Source: Fimenecus sp052273845 (GTDB taxonomy: Bacteria; Bacillota; Clostridia; Oscillospirales; Acutalibacteraceae). From it: a stretch of 19,070 nucleotides of DNA. Location: positions 1-19,070 of the forward strand of contig DAVZHM010000033.1 of assembly GCA_052273845.1 (NCBI GenBank), written 5' to 3'. The notes under the pieces were generated by a model. That model had not been told where the DNA came from. It saw only the letters and a program-made list of their open reading frames with translations, and searched no databases. This document shows, piece by piece, positions 8,876-15,035 of the stretch. A program made the translations under genes and the position numbers. Each line of letters starts with the position of its first letter. Position 1 is the first letter of the stretch.

Positions 8876-9766
8876 ATGGCAAGTATTACGCAAAAAGGAA
8901 TATTGCTGAAAGGCATCGGCGGCTTCTATTCGGTTGAAGCCGCCGATGCGGTATATGTTTGTAAAGCGCGTGGGGTGTTCCGCAAAAAGCGGATTACACC
9001 GCTTGCAGGGGATTATGTGCAAATTACGGTGCAAGAAGGGGACGCGGAAAACACGATTGAAGAAATTCTGCCTCGTAAAAATGAATTGCGCCGTCCGCCG
9101 GTTGCAAATATTGACCAACTGTTGATTGTTGCCTCTACAACTGCGCCGAAACCTTCTGCATTGGTGATTGACAAGTTGATTGCCATTGCCGAGCAAAAGC
9201 AAATTGAACCGATTGTGGTGTTCACCAAAACCGATTTGATAACAGCCGACCCGCTTTTCGAGATTTACAAAAACGCAGGATTTATTTGCTTAACGGTTTC
9301 TAACAAAACAGGGGAGGGCGTAGAGGAAGTCAAATCCCTGTTGCAAGGGAAAATCACGGCATTCACAGGCAATTCGGGGGTCGGAAAAACCTCGTTGCTT
9401 AATGCGTTAGATGCGCGTCTTTCTTTGGAAACCGGCGAAATCAGCGACAAATTGGGCCGCGGTCGCCACACAACGCGGCAGGCGGAACTTTTTAAAACCT
9501 GCGGCGGTTATATTGTGGATACCCCCGGTTTTTCCGCTTTGGAATTGGAAAAGACAGAAAGAATACGCAAAGACGATTTGGCGGAATGTTTTCGGGAATT
9601 TCGTCCGTATTTGGGCGACTGTAAATTTTCGACTTGCTCGCATACTTGCGATAAAGGCTGCAAAATATTGGAAGCCGTTGAAAACGGCAATATCAGCCTT
9701 TCTCGCCACAACAGTTATGTGGAACTGTATAACGCCGTAAAGGACTTGAAAGAATGGGAATTGTAA
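8876..9766 (+). CDS. rsgA: Ribosome small-subunit-dependent GTPase A
   Basis: A circularly permuted GTPase that checks late 30S subunit maturation. The 296-aa protein has an N-terminal OB fold (about 1-70), then GTPase motifs in the permuted order: G4 TKTD (117-120), G1 GNSGVGKTS (165-173), G2 GRHTT (196-200) and G3 DTPGF (215-219). The C-terminal zinc knuckle uses Cys249, Cys254, His256 and Cys262. ATG 8876 is preferred over the in-frame TTG 8858, which lies inside prkC: GAGG (8866-8869) is 6 nt from the ATG, and the family N-terminus (ITQKGILLKGIGGFYSV) begins right after it. It overlaps thiN by 13 nt. Confidence 0.96.
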   Translation: MASITQKGILLKGIGGFYSVEAADAVYVCKARGVFRKKRITPLAGDYVQITVQEGDAENTIEEILPRKNELRRPPVANIDQLLIVASTTAPKPSALVIDKLIAIAEQKQIEPIVVFTKTDLITADPLFEIYKNAGFICLTVSNKTGEGVEEVKSLLQGKITAFTGNSGVGKTSLLNALDARLSLETGEISDKLGRGRHTTRQAELFKTCGGYIVDTPGFSALELEKTERIRKDDLAECFREFRPYLGDCKFSTCSHTCDKGCKILEAVENGNISLSRHNSYVELYNAVKDLKEWEL

Positions 9767-10392
9767 ACAAATCCGATTGTATTATATTCGCCGCGGGCGA
9801 TCCGATACCGAAGGAACAGGTACTTCCGTATTTAAACCACAACCCGTTTGTTATTACGGCTGACGGCGGCTATCCATTCGCCATGTCCGTCGGCTGCACG
9901 CCGAATCTGATACTCGGGGATTTTGATTCGTCTGCTTGCCCCGAAACGAATATTGAAACTTTGCGGTTAAATCCGATAAAAGACGATACCGACAGCGCTG
10001 TTGCTGTAAAAGAGGCAGTAAAACGCGGTTTTACCGAGATTGTGCTGTTTGGCGGCACGGGCAGTCGGTTGGACCATACCTTTGCCAATTTTGATTTGTG
10101 CGCTTATGCGAAAACACAGGGCGCGAACCTCACGGTTGCAGATATACACCACCGTGTGTTTGTCTTGCAAAATGAAACACAGTTGCTTTCCAAAGATGAC
10201 AACAAATATGTTTCCGTTTTCGCACTTGGCGGGGCGTGTACGGTGACTTTAAAGGGGTTTTATTATCCTTTGGAAAATTTCACTTTCGAGCCGTTTTGCG
10301 GTTTGGGTGTGAGCAATGAAATTACATCAGATATTGCGGAAATTACGGTTTCAAGCGGTACGGCATTGATTTTTATAACGGATAAAGACTGA
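9754..10392 (+). CDS. thiN: Thiamine pyrophosphokinase
   Basis: Converts thiamine plus ATP to thiamine diphosphate. The 212-aa length is normal. Motifs: ADGG (36-39), LILGDFDSS (52-60), DDTDSAVAV (77-85) and GGTGSRLDHTFAN (100-112), the conserved nucleotide- and thiamine-binding segments of the family. The C-terminal half forms the thiamine-binding beta-sandwich (about 130-212). The ATG lies inside the last codons of rsgA (13-nt overlap), with AAAGGA at 9738-9743 as ribosome-binding site. In most Firmicutes rpe separates rsgA from thiN; it is missing here. No TPP riboswitch precedes the gene. Confidence 0.94.
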   Translation: MGIVNKSDCIIFAAGDPIPKEQVLPYLNHNPFVITADGGYPFAMSVGCTPNLILGDFDSSACPETNIETLRLNPIKDDTDSAVAVKEAVKRGFTEIVLFGGTGSRLDHTFANFDLCAYAKTQGANLTVADIHHRVFVLQNETQLLSKDDNKYVSVFALGGACTVTLKGFYYPLENFTFEPFCGLGVSNEITSDIAEITVSSGTALIFITDKD

Positions 10393-10423
10393 AATACGGT
10401 CAGGAACACTTTTTTTGACATCG

Positions 10424-10432
10424 CATATAGTA
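10424..10432 (+). promoter_or_regulatory. Candidate mother-cell (sigma-E/sigma-K) promoter -10 element before the 50-aa ORF and spoVM
   Basis: CATATAGTA matches the CATA-type -10 of mother-cell sigma factors: 6 of 8 against the sigma-E consensus CATACAMT, and fully against the sigma-K pattern CATANNNTA. An AC dinucleotide lies 16 nt upstream (10406-10407), as in sigma-K promoters, but no good sigma-E -35 is visible. A TTGACA at 10415-10420 is too close to act with any -10 here. spoVM is sigma-E dependent in B. subtilis, so this is a reasoned guess. Confidence 0.4.
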
Positions 10433-10460
10433 TAGTAGCAATGAATAAGGCGGTGTCGAT

Positions 10461-10613
10461 ATGAAACGGAGAAAGAATAACAGTCTTGGATTGATTTTTG
10501 CAATGCTTGGCGTGGGGCTTGTGTTGGCGTTTGTTTTCCCTTCAAAATTCTTGGTTGTTGTTCTGTCTGTTTCGCTGATTGTCAGCGGGATCGCCCTTTG
10601 CAAAAACTGCTGA
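10461..10613 (+). CDS. Small two-helix membrane protein, unknown function, next to spoVM
   Basis: A 50-aa protein, function not recognised. It has a basic N-terminus (MKRRKNNS), a hydrophobic helix at about 9-26, a short PSK turn (27-29), a second hydrophobic helix at about 30-46, and a C-terminal LCKNC with two cysteines. This predicts a helical hairpin in the membrane with both ends in the cytoplasm. ATG 10461 has a modest ribosome-binding site (AAGG at 10447-10450, then GGTG). The stop codon overlaps the Shine-Dalgarno of spoVM, so the two are probably translated from one message. Coding is supported by this spacing, a membrane-protein-like composition and a terminator only after spoVM. 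A role in sporulation is inference from position. Confidence 0.7.
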   Translation: MKRRKNNSLGLIFAMLGVGLVLAFVFPSKFLVVVLSVSLIVSGIALCKNC

Positions 10614-10618
10614 GGAGG
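10612..10618 (+). promoter_or_regulatory. Strong ribosome-binding site for spoVM
   Basis: GAGGAGG, 7 nt before ATG 10626, and overlapping the TGA (10611-10613) of the upstream 50-aa ORF. This near-perfect Shine-Dalgarno is the main nucleotide-level evidence that the 28-codon frame is translated. Confidence 0.85.
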
Positions 10619-10625
10619 CGTCTTT

Positions 10626-10712
10626 ATGAAAGTGGTTGTGGTGAAAAGCCCGAAGGTGTTGAGCGGTCTGTTGCGGATGATTTTCGGCATCAAGAAAGAG
10701 CAGAGTGTATAA
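10626..10712 (+). CDS. spoVM: Stage V sporulation protein SpoVM (28 aa)
   Basis: SpoVM is a tiny amphipathic helix that marks the convex surface of the forespore and anchors SpoIVA, the base of the spore coat. This 28-aa peptide aligns without gaps to B. subtilis SpoVM as I recall it (26 aa): Met1, Lys2, Lys7, Pro9, Lys10, Leu12, Gly14, Arg17 and Gly21 are shared, including Pro9, known to be important for curvature recognition. Segment 11-22 is an amphipathic helix with a basic tail (KKE). ATG 10626 has an excellent ribosome-binding site. Position supports it strongly, since spoVM also follows thiN in B. subtilis. It is too short for ordinary gene finders. Confidence 0.9.
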   Translation: MKVVVVKSPKVLSGLLRMIFGIKKEQSV

Positions 10713-10721
10713 AAACATAAA

Positions 10722-10751
10722 AAACTCCGAAGCAACGAGACTTCGGAGTTT
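10722..10751. terminator. Bidirectional intrinsic terminator between spoVM and nadE
   Basis: A perfect 11-bp stem, AAACTCCGAAG (10722-10732) with CTTCGGAGTTT (10741-10751), and an 8-nt loop. An A-rich flank on the left (ATAAAAACATAAA) gives a U-rich tail to leftward transcripts, and TTTCTTCTTT on the right gives one to rightward transcripts. It sits 9 nt after the spoVM stop and 21 nt after the nadE stop, so it serves both. Confidence 0.9.
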
Positions 10752-10772
10752 CTTCTTTATATTGCGGACAGT

Positions 10773-12680
10773 TTAAAACTGCAACCATTCTTCACAAACC
10801 GCGTCGGAGGGCATACGCCAATCGCCGCGCGGGGAAAGGCTTACCGAGCCGACTTTCGGGCCGTCGGGTAGGCAAGAACGCTTAAATTGGTTGGAGAAAA
10901 AGCGTTTTACAAACAACTGTAACCACCGTCTTAACTGTTCTTCGCTGTATATGCCAGCAAAAGCACGCGTTGCCATAAACAATAGTTTTTGTGGGCGTGT
11001 ACCGAACCGCAGGAAGTGGTATAAATAAAAATCGTGCACTTCATAAGGTCCCAAGGTATCTTCGGTTTTTTGCTGAATTTTTCCGTTTTCATCGGGCGGC
11101 AGTAGTTCGGGACTGACGGGTGTTGCCAAAACATCGTACAAAACCGTGGCAATGCTTTCGGGCAAATGCTCTGCCTCGTTTTCCACCAAATGCCGCACAA
11201 GCGTTTTCGGCACGCCGGCGTTTACGCCATACATACTCATATGGTCGGCGTTATATGTGCACCAACCGAGCGCCAATTCGCTCAAATCGCCCGTGCCCAC
11301 CAAAATGCCGCCGTATTTGTTCGCCAAATTCATTAAAATTTGTGTCCGTTCGCGCGCCTGTGTGTTTTCATAGGTGATGTCGTGCAAATCGGGATTGTGG
11401 CCGATGTCACGCATATGTCCGAGCGCGGCGTCCCGAATCGAGATTTCCATAAAGGTTGCTCCAAAAGATTTTATCAACGAAACCGCGTTTTGATAGGTGC
11501 GGTCGGTTGTGCCGAAGCCGGGCATTGTCACGCAAATGATGTTTTCGGCAGGCAACCCTAAAATTTCCATTGCGCGAACCGATACAAGCAACGCGAGGGT
11601 GGAGTCCAAACCGCCCGAAATGCCGAGCACCGCTTTTTGAAGCCCTGTGTGCGACAACCGCTTTGCAAGACCGTGACTTTGTATTGCCAGTATTTCGCGG
11701 CAACGCGCGTTTTTTTCAAGGGTATTTGCAGGCACAAACGGGTGCGGATTAAACCCGCGCGTTACATCGGCAAGTTCGGTTTGCAATGTTGCCTGTACGG
11801 AAATTATGCGGCAGTCTGCCTTGTCGCAGTTGTCCGAAAATGAACCGTTGCGCATTCTTTCCGCTGCCAATTTGTCGAGGTCGATGTCTGCCACAGCACG
11901 GGTGCCGTTAAACGCGAAGCGCTCGCCCTCCGCTAAAATCGCGCCGTTTTCCGCCACGGTGCAAGCACCTGAAAAGACCAAATCCGTTGAGGATTCCCCA
12001 ACGCCTGCCGATGCGTACACATAGGCGCAGAAGCATTTTGCGCTTTGTGTCGCGAGAATGGTTTTTCTATATTCATTTTTGGTGACCGCCTCATTGCTTG
12101 CGGAAAGATTGACAATCACATTTGCGCCCGCGAGTGCAAGCGCAGTGCTCGGGGGATTGGGCACCCACAAATCTTCGCAGATTTCCACACCGAGAACGGT
12201 TTCATCGGAAAGATGAAATAACACGTTTTGCTGGCAAGCGATTGCTTCGCCGTTGAAAAGAATGTCCTGCTGCATTCCTTTTCCGCTTGCAAACCGGCGT
12301 TTTTCATAGTATTCACCGTAATTTGGAATATAGGTTTTCGGCACGAAGCCCAAAACTTCACCTTTATAGAGAACCGCCGCGCAGTTGTAAAGCCGATTAT
12401 CCGCGCGCACGGGTAACCCGATGCAGATAACCATATCCAAATCTGTGGTTTTTTCGCAAAGGGTAGCGAGTGCGTTCATACAAGCGTCCGTCAGCGTTTT
12501 CTGCAAAAATAAGTCGCCGCAGGTATATCCCGAAAGATATAACTCGGGAAAAACCAAAATTTTCACCTTGTTTTCGGTGGCAATTCGGATTTCGGTCAGC
12601 GCGTTTTCCAAGTTCTTTTGCACACCGCCCACCGTTACGCGCGGGGAGGCGGCGCACACTTTTATAAATCCGCTTTTCAT
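10773..12680 (-). CDS. nadE: Glutamine-dependent NAD(+) synthetase
   Basis: Makes NAD from nicotinic acid adenine dinucleotide using ATP and ammonia released from glutamine. The 635-aa protein is the two-domain form. The N-terminal nitrilase-like glutaminase (about 1-290) has catalytic Glu46 (FPELYLSGY), Lys115 (VPKTYIPNYGEYYE) and Cys168 (EICEDLW). The C-terminal synthetase (about 320-635) has the ATP pyrophosphatase motif GISGGLDST (353-361) and GTGDLSELALGW (462-473). The frame is open to 12824, but ATG 12680 is chosen because GAGG (complement of 12689-12692) lies 8 nt upstream, a promoter lies just before it, and the extension does not resemble the family. It is convergent with spoVM and divergent from the aminotransferase. 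Confidence 0.95.
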   Translation of the reverse strand: MKSGFIKVCAASPRVTVGGVQKNLENALTEIRIATENKVKILVFPELYLSGYTCGDLFLQKTLTDACMNALATLCEKTTDLDMVICIGLPVRADNRLYNCAAVLYKGEVLGFVPKTYIPNYGEYYEKRRFASGKGMQQDILFNGEAIACQQNVLFHLSDETVLGVEICEDLWVPNPPSTALALAGANVIVNLSASNEAVTKNEYRKTILATQSAKCFCAYVYASAGVGESSTDLVFSGACTVAENGAILAEGERFAFNGTRAVADIDLDKLAAERMRNGSFSDNCDKADCRIISVQATLQTELADVTRGFNPHPFVPANTLEKNARCREILAIQSHGLAKRLSHTGLQKAVLGISGGLDSTLALLVSVRAMEILGLPAENIICVTMPGFGTTDRTYQNAVSLIKSFGATFMEISIRDAALGHMRDIGHNPDLHDITYENTQARERTQILMNLANKYGGILVGTGDLSELALGWCTYNADHMSMYGVNAGVPKTLVRHLVENEAEHLPESIATVLYDVLATPVSPELLPPDENGKIQQKTEDTLGPYEVHDFYLYHFLRFGTRPQKLLFMATRAFAGIYSEEQLRRWLQLFVKRFFSNQFKRSCLPDGPKVGSVSLSPRGDWRMPSDAVCEEWLQF

Positions 12681-12714
12681 ACAAAAGGCCTCACAGTCCA
12701 TAATATATAGTGTT

Positions 12715-12743
12715 ATTATATATGAATTTTCAAAAGTACGCAA
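12715..12743 (-). promoter_or_regulatory. Sigma-A type promoter for nadE
   Basis: Reading leftward: -35 TTGCGT (12743-12738), a 17-bp spacer and a perfect -10 TATAAT (12720-12715). Transcription would start near 12708, giving a leader of about 28 nt before ATG 12680. Confidence 0.6.
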
Positions 12744-12765
12744 GTATAAAGCGGGTTGACAAGCG

Positions 12766-12774
12766 TGGTATAAT
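12766..12774 (+). promoter_or_regulatory. Extended -10 promoter for the alanine aminotransferase gene
   Basis: TGGTATAAT is a perfect extended -10 element (TGn plus TATAAT). Transcription would start near 12781, about 22 nt before ATG 12803. A TTGACA at 12756-12761 is only 7 bp upstream of the -10, too near to act as its -35. The position appropriate for a -35 (12746-12751) has no good match. Confidence 0.65.
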
Positions 12775-12802
12775 AGCAAAAAGTGCAAAATCAGGTGAAA
12801 TA

Positions 12803-14020
12803 ATGCGAAATTTTGAAAAATCACATAAGTTAGACAATGTCTGTTATGATATTCGCGGTCCCGTTATGGACGAAGCAGACCGTATGATTGCAAACGGTGT
12901 GGAAATCTTAAAACTCAACATCGGCAATCCTGCTCCGTTTCATTTTACCGCGCCCGATGAAATTATACAGGATATGATTTATACCTTGCGCGACGCAGAG
13001 GGATATTCCGACTCCAAAGGTATTTTTTCTGCACGCAAAGCGATTATGCAATACTGTCAAATTAAGCATATTCTGGGCGTTGGGCTAAACGATATATACA
13101 CGGGCAACGGCGTCAGCGAACTGATTACCATGGCAATGCAGGGTCTTTTGGACAACGGTGACGAAATTTTGGTGCCTGCGCCCGATTATCCGCTGTGGAC
13201 AGCGGCTGTTACGCTTGCGGGCGGCAATGCCGTGCACTATATGTGCGATGAGCAAAACGAATGGAATCCCGATATTGATGACATTAAAAAGAAAATCACG
13301 AAAAAAACCAAAGGCATTGTTATCATCAACCCGAATAATCCCACAGGTGCGCTGTATTCTGAAGAAATATTAAAAGAAATTGCGCAGGTCGCGCGTGAAA
13401 ATGAAATTATTATTTTTTCCGATGAAATCTATGACCGCTTGGTGATGGATGGCTTACAGCATATCGCCATTGCTTCTCTTGCGCCCGATGTGCCGTGCGT
13501 GACTTTCAACGGGCTGTCCAAATCCCACCGCGTTGCGGGTTTCCGATGCGGCTGGATGTGCATAAGCGGCGACAAAAAGCGGATTAAAGGGTATGTTGAG
13601 GGGCTAAATTTGCTTTCCTCTATGCGACTTTGCTCCAATGTGCCTGCACAGCAGATTATCCAAACCGCGTTGGGTGGATACCAAAGCGTGGATGCGCTTT
13701 TAAAACCGGGCGGGCGAATTTACGAACAGCGCGAGTGCATTTATAACGCATTGCAGGAAATCGACAGCGTTTCGGTCGTAAAACCCAAAGCCGCGTTTTA
13801 CATTTTTCCGAAATTTGATATTCATAAATTTAATATTAAAGACGATGAACAGTTTGTGTTGGATTTCTTGCGAAAAAAGAAAATCCTTTTGGTGCACGGC
13901 AGGGCGTTCAATTATCCGACGCCTGACCATGTGCGCATTGTGTATTTGCCCACGACCAAACAACTGACGGCGGCGGCAGGGGCGTTAAAGGACTTTTTAC
14001 AGGATTACAGTCAGGTATAA
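12803..14020 (+). CDS. alaA: Alanine-synthesising PLP aminotransferase, AlaA type
   Basis: A fold-type I aminotransferase that makes alanine from pyruvate and glutamate. The 405-aa protein closely resembles E. coli AlaA (YfbQ, also 405 aa) as I recall it, with shared blocks such as LDNVCYDIRGPV (10-21), KLNIGNPAPF (37-46), VPAPDYPLWTAAV (124-136), INPNNPTGA (175-183) and MRLCSNVPAQ (274-283). Lys240 in FNGLSKSHRVAGFR binds PLP; Asn179, Asp207, Tyr210 and Arg378 occupy the usual cofactor and substrate positions. The frame extends upstream to 12710 but crosses the promoter. ATG 12803 has AGGTGA at 12793-12798, and the alignment begins there. It is monocistronic, with its own promoter and terminator. 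Confidence 0.93.
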   Translation: MRNFEKSHKLDNVCYDIRGPVMDEADRMIANGVEILKLNIGNPAPFHFTAPDEIIQDMIYTLRDAEGYSDSKGIFSARKAIMQYCQIKHILGVGLNDIYTGNGVSELITMAMQGLLDNGDEILVPAPDYPLWTAAVTLAGGNAVHYMCDEQNEWNPDIDDIKKKITKKTKGIVIINPNNPTGALYSEEILKEIAQVARENEIIIFSDEIYDRLVMDGLQHIAIASLAPDVPCVTFNGLSKSHRVAGFRCGWMCISGDKKRIKGYVEGLNLLSSMRLCSNVPAQQIIQTALGGYQSVDALLKPGGRIYEQRECIYNALQEIDSVSVVKPKAAFYIFPKFDIHKFNIKDDEQFVLDFLRKKKILLVHGRAFNYPTPDHVRIVYLPTTKQLTAAAGALKDFLQDYSQV

Positions 14021-14026
14021 CTTTCG

Positions 14027-14079
14027 GCAAGCAGAACATATCTTTTTATATGGAACGATATGCTCTGCTTGCTTTTTTT
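14027..14079 (+). terminator. Intrinsic terminator after the aminotransferase gene
   Basis: A long hairpin pairs GCAAGCAGA-a-CATATC (14027-14042) with GATATG-c-TCTGCTTGC (14057-14072), 15 base pairs with one mismatch and a 14-nt loop, directly followed by seven T residues (14073-14079). It begins 6 nt after the stop codon. Confidence 0.92.
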
Positions 14080-14097
14080 CTATATGTGTGGTACACT
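14069..14097 (+). promoter_or_regulatory. Sigma-A type promoter for the 116-aa membrane protein
   Basis: TTGCTT (14069-14074), a 17-bp spacer and TACACT (14092-14097) with an upstream TGG (extended -10). The -35 overlaps the tail of the preceding terminator. The expected start is near 14104, about 31 nt before ATG 14135. Confidence 0.55.
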
Positions 14098-14134
14098 GTA
14101 AAAGAGGACGGAGTTTATATGCGGAGGAGATTCT

Positions 14135-14485
14135 ATGGACGAAATTAAACAAGCACCGTGTTATGAGGAGTTGCGGGACAAAGCGTTGCAAGAGTATTAT
14201 AAAGAGCGCAAATCGGCACGCCGATTTCTTTTATTGGGTGTGTTGTTTTTGCTGTTGAGTCTCTACTTCTTTGTCAGCATCGGTCAGCATCCGTACATTT
14301 TAATTGCTACGGTGTGTATTATCTTATCGGTTTGGTGGATTTGGGATTCTATTAAAAAATTTCCCAAAGCAAAGCGAAATTATATTTTCCGCCTAAACCG
14401 CGCGGTGGAAATTATGACGAACGCCAATGTGTTTATGCAAATTCCGCAAGAGGATTTGCACCGTTTCGATAAATGGTGGCAATAA
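14135..14485 (+). CDS. Small membrane protein of unknown function (116 aa)
   Basis: I do not recognise the family. The first 30 residues are charged and helical (EELRDKALQEYYKERKSARR), followed by two transmembrane helices at about 30-49 and 53-72 with a short loop (GQHPY), then a basic cytoplasmic tail (KKFPKAKRNYIFRLNR) ending in FDKWWQ. Both ends are predicted to be cytoplasmic. The coding call rests on a strong ribosome-binding site (GGAGGAG, 14123-14129), a promoter just upstream, a terminator just downstream, and no overlap with other genes. It is convergent with the SASP gene. No function can be inferred from context. Confidence 0.8.
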   Translation: MDEIKQAPCYEELRDKALQEYYKERKSARRFLLLGVLFLLLSLYFFVSIGQHPYILIATVCIILSVWWIWDSIKKFPKAKRNYIFRLNRAVEIMTNANVFMQIPQEDLHRFDKWWQ

Positions 14486-14503
14486 TATACGGCTATAAAA
14501 ACA

Positions 14504-14539
14504 GTCTGCCGGGGGAAAATTCCCTCGGCAGACCTTTTT
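14504..14539. terminator. Bidirectional intrinsic terminator between the 116-aa gene and the SASP gene
   Basis: GTCTGCC...GGGGAA pairs with TTCCC...GGCAGAC (14504-14533), a strong near-perfect stem of 14 pairs including one G-T position, with a tiny loop. A T5 run follows on the + strand (14535-14539), and AAAAAC precedes it, giving a U tract to leftward transcripts. It ends transcripts of both convergent genes. Confidence 0.92.
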
Positions 14540-14558
14540 GTCCGAAATCTCAACGAAC

Positions 14559-14747
14559 TTATTTCATGCTGTCTTCATAAGACTTAATCATCTTTTTAAC
14601 CATCTGACCGCCGACAGAGCCAGCCTGTTTCGAGGTCAAATCGCCGTTGTAACCCTGTTTCAGGTTTACACCCACTTCAGAAGCTGCTTCCATCTTGAAC
14701 TTGTCAAGAGCCGCGCGAGCTTCGGGGACTACGTTCTTATTAGCCAC
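14559..14747 (-). CDS. Small acid-soluble spore protein, alpha/beta type
   Basis: SASPs coat forespore DNA, protect it from UV and other damage, and are degraded at germination by the protease GPR. This 62-aa protein has both family signatures: KMEAASEVGV (18-27), which includes the GPR cleavage region, and GYNGDLTSKQAGSVGGQMVKK (32-52), the DNA-binding segment. The start is GTG (complement of 14745-14747) with AAAGGAG 8 nt upstream (complement of 14756-14762). An open frame upstream to 14954 gives an unrelated cysteine-rich extension and is rejected. It is monocistronic, expressed leftward from the 680-bp gap before spoIIID. Which ssp paralogue it is cannot be told. Confidence 0.95.
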   Translation of the reverse strand: MANKNVVPEARAALDKFKMEAASEVGVNLKQGYNGDLTSKQAGSVGGQMVKKMIKSYEDSMK

Positions 14748-14755
14748 AGTAAACA

Positions 14756-14762
14756 CTCCTTT
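14756..14762 (-). promoter_or_regulatory. Ribosome-binding site deciding the GTG start of the SASP gene
   Basis: Reading leftward the site is AAAGGAG, 8 nt before the GTG at 14747. It fixes the start at a non-ATG codon and excludes the upstream in-frame extension. Confidence 0.85.
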
Positions 14763-14787
14763 GCAATAGAATTTGCGTTTGCAATAG
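14760..14787. repeat. Pair of 10-bp direct repeats in the SASP leader
   Basis: TTTGCAATAG occurs at 14760-14769 and again at 14778-14787, with an 18-bp period. One copy overlaps the ribosome-binding site and the other abuts the proposed -10. Function unknown; it may be a chance or slippage duplication. Confidence 0.6.
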
Positions 14788-14816
14788 TATTTTGAGCGTT
14801 TTGCGGTTTGATATTT
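14788..14816 (-). promoter_or_regulatory. Candidate forespore (sigma-G/sigma-F) promoter for the SASP gene
   Basis: Reading leftward: -35 AAATA (14816-14812; HATR matched, leading G missing), a 17-bp spacer, and -10 CAAAATA (14794-14788; one mismatch to CATNNTA). Transcription would begin near 14780, about 33 nt before the GTG. SASP genes are sigma-G dependent in B. subtilis, so such an element is expected; the match is imperfect. Confidence 0.35.
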
Positions 14817-14947
14817 GAGAAAAAAAGTTCTAAAACTGTAAAAAAATGACTGTATTTTCTTTTGTCTGCGGTTGTGCGCAAAAGTAAACGCCGTAAAAAC
14901 GCAGCCTTGCGGCGCGGCTGGTTTATGCAGTACGCGATTTGATTCGG

Positions 14948-14976
14948 TTGACAATAGGGAGTAGGCTTACTATACT
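14948..14976 (+). promoter_or_regulatory. Near-perfect sigma-A promoter with no annotated gene behind it
   Basis: TTGACA (14948-14953), exactly 17 bp, then TATACT (14971-14976), 11 of 12 consensus bases. The expected start is near 14983. The first thing downstream is an 18-codon frame at 15036 with its own ribosome-binding site; spoIIID is about 450 nt away. Confidence 0.75.
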
Positions 14977-15035
14977 GTGATTACGGGTATACTGCGAATG
15001 ATAGTTGCTTTGCGGAATACGAAAGAAGGGTATTT

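Noticed and set aside
10390..10416. T run after thiN as a terminator
   Set aside because: Only a 4-bp CTGA/TCAG stem precedes it, separated from the T run by several bases. Too weak to call.
12681..12824. 48-codon upstream extension of nadE
   Set aside because: It crosses the nadE promoter and overlaps the start of the divergent aminotransferase gene; the homologous protein begins at ATG 12680.
14538..14795. 85-codon plus-strand frame opposite the SASP gene
   Set aside because: Fully antisense to a clear SASP gene, beginning inside the terminator tail.
14748..14954. 69-residue N-terminal extension of the SASP frame
   Set aside because: The family protein starts at the GTG at 14747, which has a strong ribosome-binding site; the extension runs over the proposed promoter and the direct repeats and has no SASP-like features.
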